From positions 62,001 to 126,000 of the forward strand of contig JAMZAV010000787.1 of assembly GCA_024449915.1 (NCBI GenBank): 64,000 bases of DNA, given 5' to 3'. This DNA comes from Sweltsa coloradensis. Taxonomy: Eukaryota; Arthropoda; Insecta; Plecoptera; Chloroperlidae. Shown here in pieces: positions 35,601 through 47,149 of this stretch. The notes under the pieces are model-generated. The model saw only the letters and a list, made by a program, of their open reading frames with translations, was not told the DNA's origin and made no database searches. Within the stretch, counting starts at the first letter, position 1. Every line of letters begins with the position of its first letter. The translations under genes and the position numbers were made by a program.

Positions 35601-36980
35601 CAGTTGGTTATATTATCCATAATTTTCGATATTTTGCATTAATTTAAAAAGCAAATTGTCACTTATATATTAAAATATGTAGTTCAACAATTGCTTTCAT
35701 CACACAAATAATTTTAGCATTAAATATCATGCAAAAAATCAATCCGTGAATGTACAAGACTTTACTTTTCGTTATAGTAAACAAACTAAATAAAATACAC
35801 CATCATAAATAAATTAAATATCAATTCAGATTAACTTGTGTTTATATCAACACACCTTGCAATATAGCAACTTATCAAGACTCTGTGTTTATTTCAAAAT
35901 CAAAATGCCGTCAGTTTCCCATACAAACAGTGCAGAACTCTGCTAGAGTACATTCATTGATTTGTCTCTAGTTCAGCTGTGGTTTGCAACATTTATCGCT
36001 CCGTATAAACAACCCCCTCTGAGCTCTTCAAGTCGGTTGGTTTGAGGTGCAGCTAAATATCCCCGGTGAAAGGTCCACGGGCCGGAGTAGAACCGTCATT
36101 TGTCAGTGCACCTCTAATCCCCGCGCATTATCAATCACGGCGCGGCAACCTTGTCCGTCCAACAGGCAGACGGGACTCTGAATACAGAAGTAGGCACGCG
36201 GATTTCCTCGGCTTATTGAGGCCATTATCATCCGGGAAGACGACTTCTCCATTTCCCAAAAAAAAAAGAACACAACCTATGTTTATGTTCTAGAATGTGC
36301 TGCAATAAAAAGTGGTAGGTGTAAATTTTTTACAATAAAAGTTGATACTTAATCAAACGTCTACCATACCACAAACCAAATTTTATATATCCGTACTCCG
36401 CATAAATATGAAAAACATATTCGAATATCTGCGATCTCTTGTCTACGGTGTTTTCGTATTCATAGAACTGCTTGGTGAGCAATATCGCGCTCTTCCTGGT
36501 GACGGACGAGCTGACTAGAGCACAGATATCGGCAAGCGAGCCAGGACGAGTTACTATCTGTAGTTTCACCGGGAAAGCGAGACAAGGTCGTAATGATCAG
36601 TGATCGAGCGTCTGATCAACGCTTACTTGAGAAAAGGAATGAAGTAATGAGAGAAATTATCGCAAACCTCAGAGTTATTATTTTTTCATTTGAATCTTTC
36701 ATCCGTTACATGCGATAATCTTTTAGAATTTTAACATTAATAATAATCTATAAATAATACTATTACATCAGAAACGAATAAAACTATTCAAAATTAATAA
36801 ATGTATGTAATATGTATGTGTATGTATATGTGTGTATATGTTATACTAATATGTCATGTACACATGTGAAATAATTCAAAAGTTTTAGTAATTTTTTATG
36901 TGTAATAATATTGATTAATATTGCTTTGATAGTTTAATAATTTATAAAATAATAATAACATAAATGAAAATCCTAATAAT
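32615..36980. other. Non-coding DNA
   Basis: No gene is recognised. Around 33105-33122 is the minus-strand motif GGTGGAGGTGCCGGGTA, shared with two other places. At 34560-34780 and 36060-36250 there are patches of higher GC and lower repeat content that could be conserved non-coding DNA or exons. A degenerate TATGTG tract lies at 36800-36845. Confidence 0.35.
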
Positions 36981-36994
36981 TGTATGTTGTTACG

Positions 36995-37228
36995 TCAAAC
37001 TGTTTGTTTGGCCGGTAAAACATATATTATCTTTATCTTTTCTCCTGCATTCTCTTCCCTTTCTACTACATTCCAGTATCCTCCTCGCTGTTCCACATCT
37101 TCCCTCGCCCTATCCTGCCATAGTTGTCGTGGTCTGCCCTTTGGTGTCCTACCTGGAATTCCTAATTTCATTATTCTTCTCGGCAATCCCGCTATTTCCA
37201 TCCTTTTGACACGTCAGAACCACTTATA
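36995..37228 (-). pseudogene. LINE C-terminal fragment with in-frame stop
   Basis: On the minus strand, codons from 37228 read YKWF, stop (TGA at 37214-37216), RVKRM. They continue with RRIMKLGIPGRTPKGRPRQL, then W-D-REDVEQRG. This is the well-known C-terminal region of many LINE pol proteins, of form 'RWFGHV-RM-----R----- -G-R-RGRPR--W-D----D----G'. The stop falls where the family has Gly. The copy is dead and isolated. Confidence 0.7.
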
Positions 37229-37249
37229 TATATTCTATTCATAATAAAT

Positions 37250-38160
37250 AATAATGTTATAAATATTTAGTGACATTTAGTGACATTTAAAAACCATCGA
37301 CTAAAAAAATCACAAATTAAACATTTATCTCGGACTTATTTGTTCGATTACCTTTCATTCTTAACGTACATAATATGCCAATTAGTATTCAGGGATATGA
37401 AAGCATAAATTCCCTATTTCACTGTTAGAAATGGGTCGGATATTATTAAAATAAATGTAAGAACATAATTTCATTAATAGGATTTTATTATTGCATTAAA
37501 TGTGGGTAATGTTATTGACTTATTGGTTTCGACTAGTCGGTGTATTACTTTATTTTTGTTTTTGTTTGGATCTAGTTTGCTAGTCAACCATTCCGGAATC
37601 AGGATTGAAATCTGTGGTAGGAAGGATATGTGGTATATACGCATGACTAATAGCACGATTTATCGAGGCAACATAAAACGTGTCAATAACCTCAAATGTT
37701 GCCTCCGTTATAACCTCATAAAGCATCGTACGTATCATTCTCAGCAATGTGGAGCTGACACCCGTTTCTCGTCCAAGCTATTGCAATAAACTCTTATGCA
37801 ATGCGGGCGAGTTTGATATCAAATGCAATTCAAATCAATTTATTTATTAAGGACATTGTAAACTTTTCATAATACAACAACACAATTTTGTAGTGTATGT
37901 GTACTTTAAGGAAGGTATTTAAGGTACAAATTTAAGCATACTAAAACTAAGAAAGGACAGTAAAATATGACATTATTTAGAAATTCATAATATCGTGGAT
38001 CCAATATCATAGGCGTTGAGCCAAAATCAAAATTATGCACGAGGAACGAAAAACGCTTATCATTTCTAGTTACATTTGCAAACCAATTTAATCAATTACA
38101 ATTAGATTACTATTAGTTTTTTTTATTAGTTAGCATTTTGCAATAACATTGACATTTGGC
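37250..38160. other. Non-coding AT-rich DNA
   Basis: A 95-codon frame at 37502-37789 has no recognisable domain. No repeats were identified. Confidence 0.4.
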
Positions 38161-38169
38161 CTATTTATG

Positions 38170-38455
38170 GCTCTTACGCCCCTATTACTAGACACTTCAG
38201 TTTTTATACATACTACAATACAGGGCGTATAAGCCATCGTTGCTCATGACGCCAAAATAAAAAGCGTATCAACCCATATCGCCTCTATGACTTGTTGTAA
38301 AGTGCATTTGGTTCTTACGCCAACAAAACTCTAAATAATTCTATGAAAATAGCACAATTTCATACGCCCGTCTGATAAAATGATGCAGCTCCATCTGATG
38401 GTGCATACGCCCCAAAAATCCATTTTTCGCGAAAATGGTTCATACGCCCCTATGA
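38170..38455. repeat. Cluster of ACGCC motifs, possibly a decayed inverted-repeat element
   Basis: ACGCC, mostly as TACGCCCC or TACGCC, occurs at about 38176, 38249, 38317, 38364, 38407 and 38444, with a reverse copy at 38222. CAGGGCGTATAAGCCAT at 38221 and the reverse complement of ATGGTTCATACGCCCCTA (ending about 38452) could be a pair of inverted ends of hAT type. No 8-bp duplication was found. Confidence 0.4.
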
Positions 38456-38459
38456 TATG

Positions 38460-39510
38460 AGACCCACGATATGTAACGAATTGTAAATAATCATTAAATT
38501 AAAGAAATATTATGCAACTAAACAATAATATTAAACAACAACAAATCTTCGCAGAGTGTTCGAAACGGCCGTAGCTTCAAATGTTTTTATTATAGTCCGG
38601 GAGATGGTTATAAAGAGATTTATGTAATTAGTCTGAATTTACCTGGCCAAGTTTTGTATGATATGAAATATAAATTTAGTTCAAAGTGATGTTTGTGTTT
38701 GTGATGAATGAAAGACATATTGAACTAGTCAAGTCACATAGTAATGATTAGGTTTATATTTCATATAGATATGGCCAATCCCGATACAATGTTCGTAACT
38801 TTACATAACTTTTATTTCATCTTGTCAGGTTGCAATAAATAAGTTTCAGTAAAAGTCATTATATCATATTTTATTTTGTGCTTCTTTGCTATACAACGTA
38901 ATATTAGGCCCAGTTCCCACTAATTGGTTTAGTTATAAGAGGATAGGACATACGTGTTAAATTGTTATTGTTATTGTTTTAGTCTTGAGAAATTTGTTAT
39001 AATAAATACAAAATTCATACGACAAACCAATCAGACGTCAATAATCCTTACGACGACCAATGAAAAGGAGGAACTTCATTATGACAGGCCACTGAAACAT
39101 TACTAACCAATCAGGATATCGGATTTCTTACAACTAAAACAATTTCGACTAAAACACGTTTGAGGGAATAAATAAATATAAAGAAATAAATAATAAAATA
39201 ATAAATAATAAAATAAATAAATAAAATTGTAATGCCTTTTTAGCTATAATATATCTATGAAGGTAATCTGCTTTTTAAACTGATTGGTTAATTAACTAAT
39301 GTTTGATGACGACATGAAAGGCAGCAATCCCGTACACTACTCCGCATCATTTAAAAAGTACGAAAATGGCGTACATCTACCTTTATCTGTTTGGTCTGGT
39401 CACAATGTTTTGTCAGGTAATTTAGTAAAAAAATATCTAATATTATTAATATTCATAGTGAATATAATGTTTTAAGTATAAGCCCGCTTTGAGGACATAG
39501 TTATTGCATA
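38460..39510. other. Non-coding DNA with an A/T-rich simple tract
   Basis: AAATA/AATAAT low-complexity sequence occupies about 39167-39228. A short inverted match (TTTAGTTATAAG near 38929, CTTACAACTAAA near 39128) might mark another decayed MITE, but the outer ends do not pair. Confidence 0.35.
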
Positions 39511-39520
39511 ATTAGCCTTG

Positions 39521-40095
39521 TTGATTCCGGAGCTGTCCGCAAGTGGAATCGTGTCCAGCTTGATTGATCGGTTTTCCCTAATTAAATAATATTGACCGGT
39601 ATATTATACAGATCTCTTGTTGGTCATTGTTCATTTGTAGATAGTGTCGATGCCTACAGGGTTGGTTTGGTCAGCTTGCTTCTGCGGGCTTGTCAACGTA
39701 TCATCGCCGGTCGTCGTCGAGTGGGTGTAGTGGACCACGCTAAGACCTCCGTGACGATAAAAATAACTCTCCTAGGATGTCTCTTGTGGGACTTTTCTGC
39801 CACGATGCAACCTAGAAGTTTTTGCATTTTCAAGTTCCGGTGGTATTTTACCGAAATCAACGGTGCCTGTCACCAATTACCATGCAGCGCAAGACGCTGT
39901 CCATCGCCCAACTCTGGCACACATCAGATTTTTAGTTATAGTGCTTCGCACCAGCACTAAAAATACAGGGAGAGGTTCGAGCCCCACGACATTCCCAACA
40001 ACAGAAGAAATTTAAATTTAATATCTACCACTGAAAATCAGTTGTGACGGAGTGTGTTGACTCTAAATACATTTTTTAAATTTTTTAAATTTTAT
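39521..40095 (+). mobile_element. Long SINE, CTGAAAATCAG-core family, copy 2 (with insertion)
   Basis: Shares GTGTCCAGCTTGATTGATCGG, CTACAGGGTTGGTTTGGTC and CCACTGAAAATCAGTTGTG (from 40028), followed by TTGACTCTAAATAC, with copies 1 and 3. Between the second and third blocks about 330 bp is present that the other copies lack. That extra segment contains a B-box-like GAGGTTCGAGCCCC, so it may itself be a nested SINE. The tRNA head is not seen, so the copy is 5'-truncated. A 122-codon frame across the insert is probably fortuitous. Confidence 0.6.
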
Positions 40096-40099
40096 TGTC

Positions 40100-41360
40100 G
40101 TGTCGTCTTTAAGACAATTGGTATTATTTAATGTTTAAAATATTATATTTTTACATTATTATGTATTAGTTGTATATACGATACAAACTTGGTCCAAACC
40201 TAATGCAAACATGTAGTACCATTGATTGACACATTATGTCAAGTACTTCCATGTATACTATTTAACTTTATACTGGCTTAAATAAGTCACAAGAATAATA
40301 TTGATCCTAATTTCGAATCAAGTCGAGTATTTACTACTCGAAATTGAGTAGTAAAAAATAATGATTTTGGTGGAGGTGCCGGGTAGCCTGTATAACAAAA
40401 TCGTTCCGATTCATATACATGATGGAGGTACCGCGGGTCTCGCGATGAGTGTGAAAACGTAAAAATAGTTTTGTAACCCTTTTTAGCCTTAATAGGTGCC
40501 CTGTCTTATGATAAATGTTGATAATTTTTTGACATTTGAACTTTTTTTTTGCCACAAATAATAAAGTTTTACTAGGCCTCATATTAAATATATAAACATT
40601 TTCGTGTTTTATCAATAATCGAATGATTTGTTATAGACTATAGCCCCAATAACATTTGTATCATTACAATTTCTTGGGAGAGATTGCATTTTTAAATCCA
40701 TTTCATGTTATTCTCTGTCCACTTTTGGAGCCTATACACAGACTAACATCATTAAATCAAATTTATATTCTTCATCTTGTATGTATAATCAGAGTTTTTG
40801 TGAAATTTAAAAACAAACAAACAGAGTACTTAGACTCAATGCTCCAGTTTTTTTAGTACTCGGATTCGGACTCGACTCGGAACTAAAAAATCAGGACTCG
40901 CACATCCCTAGTTAGTGTTTTGAAAAAACAACGTCATAAAAGTGATTATCTACATAATTATAATATGGTTTGACAGTTTGGACCAACTCTATACAAAAAA
41001 TCTGAAACCTGTATCTTTCAGAGCCAAAATGAACCAACCATTCATTGTTCTATATAATAATATTATCACTTATAAAAATATTATTTTGAGTTAAATTGAA
41101 AGAAAATATTTGTACAAACTAACATTATACATGGAAAATTGGAAATGTACAAATAAAGGCGGATCTTAAACTTGACAGTTCTAGAGTGGATTGATCCACT
41201 CAGTCTAAGAGCCGTTTATACAAAAATCACCTACAGACAGCACCAACAAAGTGGAAACTAAGCATATTGAACATTCGTTTAATGAAACTAACATGTGTTT
41301 GGGTACTAATGCCTAGTAAGGTAGCTACTTAAAGACATATGTGCATTCAACATTAAGCAT
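40100..41360. other. Non-coding DNA
   Basis: The motif GGTGGAGGTGCCGGGTA occurs at about 40370. A small near-palindrome, AGTGGATTGATCCACT, lies around 41186. No gene was recognised. Confidence 0.4.
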
Positions 41361-41367
41361 GGAGTCC

Positions 41368-41829
41368 CTAGAACTAAATATGATTTCTGAAGAATGCTGA
41401 TAAAACGTGTGAAAAATTGGAAGAAAAAAAATACTTAATAAGAGAGCACATAACTTTTTTAAATTTTTTTCACGGGAGTAACCTCAGAATCAACAATTAT
41501 ATAACATTTAGATTGTCCGAATCAATCCAGCTAATTCAAAATTGAATTTTGAGCAGCGTTTTTTTGTATATTGTTTCTACACTTCTTTATCTACAGGGAT
41601 TAATGGTTTTCTATAGTTTCATGCATTGCACGATTTTTTCAATCTCTGTTTAAAATTCCATTTTGAACTAGTTGAATTGATTCGGGAAATTGAAAATAAT
41701 TGTTGATTCCGAGGTTAAGTCCAATAAAAAGAAAATTCAAAAAATAATCTGCTTTTTTATTGTCACTCTTTCAATACTTACTTTTCAGACGTCTTTACTG
41801 CATTCTTTAGAAATCATATTTCGGTCTAG
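41368..41829. mobile_element. Long imperfect hairpin element (about 460 bp)
   Basis: The left arm CTAGAACTAAATATGATTTC faces GAAATCATATTTCGGTCTAG on the right. Pairing resumes inward at AACCTCAGAATCAACAATTAT / ATAATTGTTGATTCCGAGGTT and at CCGAATCAAT / ATTGATTCGG. The arms are about 200 bp each with a loop of 70-100 bp. TA borders the pairing on both sides, compatible with a Tc1/mariner-type foldback MITE, but CTAG makes the exact edges ambiguous. Confidence 0.6.
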
Positions 41830-42700
41830 AGTAATTTACGTGAATATAATAAACATTGTGGCGGTGAGGGGTTAGTTATTTTATGTTTATTTATTTAAAA
41901 TCATGAGTAATTTATTACATTTCATTCACACACAAAAATATGTTAGTACATGTGTGGATTGGTCCGCTTCGCTTCTCAATCTCTGTACTATTGTATCTAA
42001 CCTACCGAGACATTGGTTATATCAATAAAGTAATACCAATAATTGGTTTAACGTTATATGTAACTGATATTTGAATACAAACCTCTATTATCCTCCTGAG
42101 ACCTGAGACCTCATGATAATCAGATTTCAATGAGATTTCAAATGTCCATATTAATTGCACGATAATATATTTCAGATCTCAATTTGTGTTTCAAATGTCT
42201 AAAGCAAGAAAACTTTGGATTGTAAACCACTCCCTTGAAGCTCGCCTCACCAGAATCCAACAACAAGTTTCTATAGATTGGATCAAAGTAACAGTAAAAC
42301 ACGATACAATGGAAGGTATTAGGTAGATTACCTAGGGTCCAGATCCGTTTGTGCCCGAAGCAATTTTACGCGTGTATAATTTCTTTTCAAACTTTCGTAT
42401 CAAAAAAGTTTCAAAGGATTTACGAAAAATAGAAAGATTTCTATTTTACGAAACCCAAATACAATTGCTGTGCAATCATTTCACAAAGTCAATAAAAGAC
42501 TTACTCAACAGTTTTACAGGGATTATTAGGAAGCTAATGTTGTTCTTATTTGTCCTGCGAATACGCTTGAAAAATACATCAAACGAAATAGATTTAACCA
42601 AAATAAGTATTGAGATTAGAAACAATAAACAGAGTAGCCGATCAACAAAATCTATCTCTACATAACACATTACAGATATAATTAATTATGTGCATTGTAG
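41830..42700. other. Non-coding DNA
   Basis: A 104-codon frame at 42351-42665 has no recognisable domain and is AT-rich (Lys/Ile/Asn-rich). Nothing else was identified. Confidence 0.4.
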
Positions 42701-42719
42701 TATATTAATTAGGAGTGCT

Positions 42720-42949
<230 letters not shown>

Positions 42950-43550
42950 GTGAGCACAATAATTCCTCATACGCACATAACAGTGAATAGTCTAAAATGT
43001 GAACTTAATTATAACTTTCTACCTGTTCTAAAAGTCTTAACGTTAATACATTACGCACATTTATGTTGAAGGTCTTCAAAAGTGAGACCTCACGTGACGT
43101 TCAAAATACAAGACATAAGAATGTATAAACCTAATGATTTGTTGGTGCCAAATAAAGATAATTATAGGATGTAGTACATATTGTTTCTAGGCAGTGGCAT
43201 TGCCTTACAACAAGAATGATACAGAATGTTTGGGTGACCCTGGTGATGAAGGAGGCGGGGTTCACCCCCCCAGAAATAATTTTGAATATCTTTATACTCG
43301 GCGCCTCCACCAAGAAGCATTGAACATTGAAGGAAACGTGTAATTTTGGCAAGCTTTGCAATCTCATGTTGTGTACTTTAGTACTCGTGATGCTTATTGT
43401 TTTTCATATTTATTTTTTGTAGCTACATAAATAACATCGATTACAGAATGGAACATGATTGGCCATGCCCAAGTAGCACAGAAAATGTGTGCGCTTATGG
43501 GCCATCAGCGGCAAAGTGATGGCAAAGTTTTGCGTTGATGGGCCGCCTAT

Positions 43551-43790
43551 GGCCCATAAGCACACTTCCGACAGTCGTCGCTGCAAAAGTTTTGCGTTGA
43601 TGGGCCGCCTATGGGCCATAAGCACACAACCGACAGGTGGCGAACAGTAGGCGGCCCTCCTATGGCCCATAAGCACACAACCGACAGGCGGCGAACAGTA
43701 GGCGGCCCTCCTATGGCCCATAAGCACACAACCGACAGGCGGCGAACAGTAGGCGGCCCGCCTATGGCCCATAAGCACACAACCGACGGG
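43551..43790. repeat. 51-bp tandem array, left arm of element 2
   Basis: The unit starting TATGGCCCATAAGCACACAA begins at 43610, 43661 and 43712 (exactly 51 bp), with a partial fourth from 43763 and a diverged 59-bp unit from 43551. Each unit carries the near-palindrome TATGGGCCATA. A 51-bp period holds frames open on both strands (122, 88 and 77 codons), giving 17-residue repeated peptides. These are not regarded as genes. Confidence 0.85.
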
Positions 43791-43861
43791 AATCTAATGA
43801 GAGTATATAACACATTTGATGATGGATTAAAAGGAATAATTTAACTGTCAATTTCATCATG

Positions 43862-44033
43862 TTACGCTAATCATTCTCGCTCTTCTCCATTGACGCTCTC
43901 ACATTCAAGGTATATCATTTTAGTATCATTTAAACTACGCTAATTACGCTAATCATTCTCGCTCTTCTTCGTCGATTTAAGGAATATTGACGCTCTCACA
44001 TTCAAGGTATATCATCATTTAAACTTATTATTT
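43862..44033. repeat. Direct duplication of about 80 bp
   Basis: TTACGCTAATCATTCTCGCT and, further on, TTGACGCTCTCACATTCAAG occur twice in the same order (from about 43862 and from about 43946). The second copy has an extra 15-20 bp in the middle. It lies in the interior of composite element 2. Confidence 0.7.
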
Positions 44034-45342
44034 GATAATATTAATATTATGATAACATATTATATATCATTCCGATACCGAATATCCACGTAGGGTTTCC
44101 AAATAATACTTTGATTATTGCATGCAATCGACATAATTTTTAAAATTAATTTCAAACATGTTTATAAATATGGTCATTAATTTCATTGCAATATGCAGAA
44201 TTAATCCGCTGTCGATAATGCTGTCATGTATCTGTAGTATGCCTTTGCACTTGCCGTTTCGTATAGTGCAAATTTCACATACTTGACGCAGATGGAAGAA
44301 AACGAAAAATCTCTTTAAATAGAAATATATTCATTACAAATAAATAATATGTCATATTGTATGTTTGTAGAACTACAGCATATAAATCGGCTTATTTAAT
44401 ATTTAAAATTTTCCTAAATCTTAGTTTATCAATAACATGATCATAATATTATGACATTGCCAAAACTATTTGTTATTTATTTTTGGGTTGAGCAGTACGA
44501 CAAGTATAGACGATGACAGTAAAAATTATGACACGTTTATCCAGACATAATTATTCCTGCTTGTATTTTTTGGTTGAAAGGCAGATTTTTTTCTATTTGT
44601 AACACATACTCTTGTCTACAAACTGACATACTTGGAAAATTGCACTTACGATTTTTTTCTTCCGCCGGTACGAATAGGTGGAAGAAATAAATTATATAAG
44701 TGCAAGATATTAACGACAAAATTTTTCCAAGTAATAGAAACAAAATCATCCTTTAAACCAAAATTTATGAGCAGGGATATGTCCGGGGTATAAGTAATTA
44801 ATTTATCTGTAATCATCTAGGCCTATATAAGGCTTACTAGTTACTATTAAACCCAAAAATAAAAAAAAAAGTTTTGAAAATGTCAGATGATCATTGATAA
44901 ACTATATCTGTTTTTTGTTTTAGGCTTTACAAAAAAAATGGCCAATAGGGAATATTTGGTGTAGGCCTATATCAAAGTAGGGAGAGAGGCTTAAATTTAG
45001 CGATTACTTTACTGTCTGTCCGTCTGCCCGTGTGTGACTGGTAAAATTAATAATAAATACAAATCCAAACTGAGCTCCTAATCACTTTCCGTCAATTTAA
45101 TTCATTACCATTTAGATATATGGGCTTGATTCTCTTTGGTCAATTTAAATATGAACAAGAGTAGGCCTACGCTTAAACAACTCAATTTGAATACATATAT
45201 TTTGAATCTTTAGTTTGATGACAACCTGAGATGGCATTTATTTAGTTTCCATGTAAACAAGGTACGAAATGTTGAACAAGACGTTCCACAATGCATACAC
45301 GCTGGGTACATCTTCATAAGGCAGCTGGCGCGCTCCTCTAGC

Positions 45343-45415
45343 AGTGATCACGGTGGTGTAGCGGTCAGCGTTCCAGAGTCCGGCGCAGCAGGTTGGGGTT
45401 CGAGTACGGCGAAGG
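45343..45415 (+). mobile_element. tRNA-derived SINE head
   Basis: GGTGGTGTAGCGGTCAGCG (A-box region, 45352-45370) is followed by GGGGTTCGAGTACGG (B box, about 45395-45409). It falls within composite element 2. The acceptor arms do not pair. Confidence 0.55.
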
Positions 45416-45624
45416 CGATAAAATTTATCTATGTCTAATAACTCCCTCTGTATTAACTTGAATTTGTTATCTTCGAACAGTTTACAGAAATTGAAATGCT
45501 AGCACGATTGAAAAGATATATAATTATAAACTTTTGTCAGTTAATATTTTCGTTTGTGTGCGTGACTTCCTCGCGTCGCTACAAGATGGTGCTAGTGTTC
45601 CCGAAACATTCTCACCGCCGGGCC

Positions 45625-45838
45625 GTAAGCATCCCGCTGTGACAAAAGTGAAGCACAGTATTTTCGAAACTGATGGTTTTGCTACAGTGGGCCGCTTATG
45701 GCCCATAAGCGGCGCGTTGCTTATGGCAAAGTTATGGGCGCCTGGCCAACCCCATAAGCGGGCCGTAAGCGCATCGCCGCTTATGGGCCATCAGCTCAAC
45801 TGATGGCGATGTTACAGCTCGCCATAAGATCGCCATCA
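45625..45838. repeat. Palindrome-rich array, right arm of element 2
   Basis: Irregular repeats of GGGCCGTAAGC, CGCTTATGGGCCAT and GCCGCTTATGGCCCATAAGCGGC-like palindromes (longest around 45690-45712). The reverse-complement relation to the left array is clear in the words CATAAGC and ATGGGCCAT, but there is no fixed period. Confidence 0.75.
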
Positions 45839-45859
45839 CTTTGTGCTACTTGGGTGCAC

Positions 45860-46970
45860 ACATTGTGTACCACATCAAAAACATGAACATGCCATGTGTT
45901 GTCACCAGCCTATACTAAGTGCACGATATGGGCTGTGAAAGTTGATTGGGTGATTAAGGTGGATTGTATGATTGTAAAGATTCACTCACAATCAAAACAT
46001 TATTTGCAAAGTTTTACCGGTACCTAACAAAAACAAATGAATCATATAAGTAGTCATAATGTTTATTTTTTATGTAGGCTAGTCTACAAATTCTGACGTG
46101 GTCACAGATTGCCGAACAAAATAAAATAATTGAATGGTTTATATACTGTATACTGTACGTCCGAACATAGCTCTAAGAGATATTTTCTAGGTTCATTAAT
46201 TCAATTTCAATCACATATTTATAATTGTCAATGCTCCGTTCGTCACAATAATAAGCCATAAAGTAATGCCATATTTATAAAGTTGAAACGGGATAATTAT
46301 TTGAGAAGTAGTGATATCTTACCAGAGAGCACTGTTATTGTTTTAGAAAGTCACAATTGTATAAGTTGAGTCTATTACAATAGATCACCAATCTTTAATA
46401 TCGTTGCTCGTTGTTGTCTTGATTCATGGTAGAGTACTGTTTACCTTCCTTTGAAGCTACGAGTTCGCAAGTGATATTGCATACTGGCTATTGCCAATGC
46501 TATTGCTATTGCCAATAATATGAGAAAGGAACGGTATTATTTTGAAAAGTAAGTTCTGAGGAAGCATTTATTTATTGAAAGAAACGAGTTCGTGGAACAG
46601 AAATAGAAATATTTCCATTTCTTCCAAGGCAACAGGTTTATAGTTGGGTATATTTTTTTCCATCGAGATTTAGATGTATATACCGATCACTTTCCTTTCA
46701 TGTCTTTCAAGAGGCCATGCGCCAGCGGAGTTTCAAGGGCCGATATTTCAGGTGCTTTTAAGCAATTTATAGCACAGTTTTCAAATCTACAAGGAAATAC
46801 GAGGCTTAAAATGAAATAAAAATAAATAATTATTTTTAGGGGGATTGAAAGACGGCTTTTTACGGAGTGGGAAGTAATGATGCTGATGGTGAGGGGTTTT
46901 TACACGGTCGCTTTGGTGTAATATATCAAATTTAGGCTTGCAAGTTGTGTACATGACATGTGAACTAATA
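45860..46970. other. AT-rich non-coding DNA
   Basis: No gene or repeat boundary was recognised. A small repeat of CTATTGCCAAT lies near 46490-46515. Confidence 0.45.
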
Positions 46971-46973
46971 CTA

Positions 46974-47142
46974 GGGAAACGCCAAAGTCGTTGTTAAACG
47001 AGTGAGTGAGCCATGTGTTGAGTACCCGGTATCATTCCCCATACTGGGCTTGATCCAGCCTTAGGTATAGGGGAGGAAAGGGGATGTTCCCGGGTACTCA
47101 ACACTTTTGTCTTACTCACTCGTTTAACCCAATGACTTTGGA
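46974..47142. mobile_element. TA-flanked MITE, copy 2
   Basis: Begins GGGAAACGCCAAAGTCGTTG like copy 1 at 15557. It shares the centre (GGTATCATTCCCCATACTGG, then CTTAGGTATAGGGGAGGAAA). The right arm is diverged and loses the last bases, reading GACTTTGGATTATA. TA precedes the left end. Two copies in one window show the family is dispersed. Confidence 0.7.
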
Positions 47143-47149
47143 TTATATG

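Larger units (their letters stand above)
43468..45854. mobile_element. Putative composite DNA element 2: inverted CCCAAGTAGCACA ends with ATGGCCCAT palindrome arrays
   Basis: CCCAAGTAGCACA at 43468-43480 is matched by its exact reverse complement at 45842-45854. Inside each end are GC-rich arrays built on GGGCC(C)AT and CATAAGC palindromes: 43495-43790 on the left, about 45625-45838 on the right. The interior is AT-rich and contains a tRNA-like SINE head (45343-45415) and no transposase frame. Plan, orientation and outermost CCCAA agree with element 1, although the arrays differ in sequence. No target duplication is visible. An inference; the arrays could instead be separate one-ended insertions. 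Confidence 0.45.

Noticed and set aside
43410..43844. Frames with repeated MGHRRAAYCSPPVGCVL-type peptides
   Set aside because: 51-bp array read in frame on both strands.
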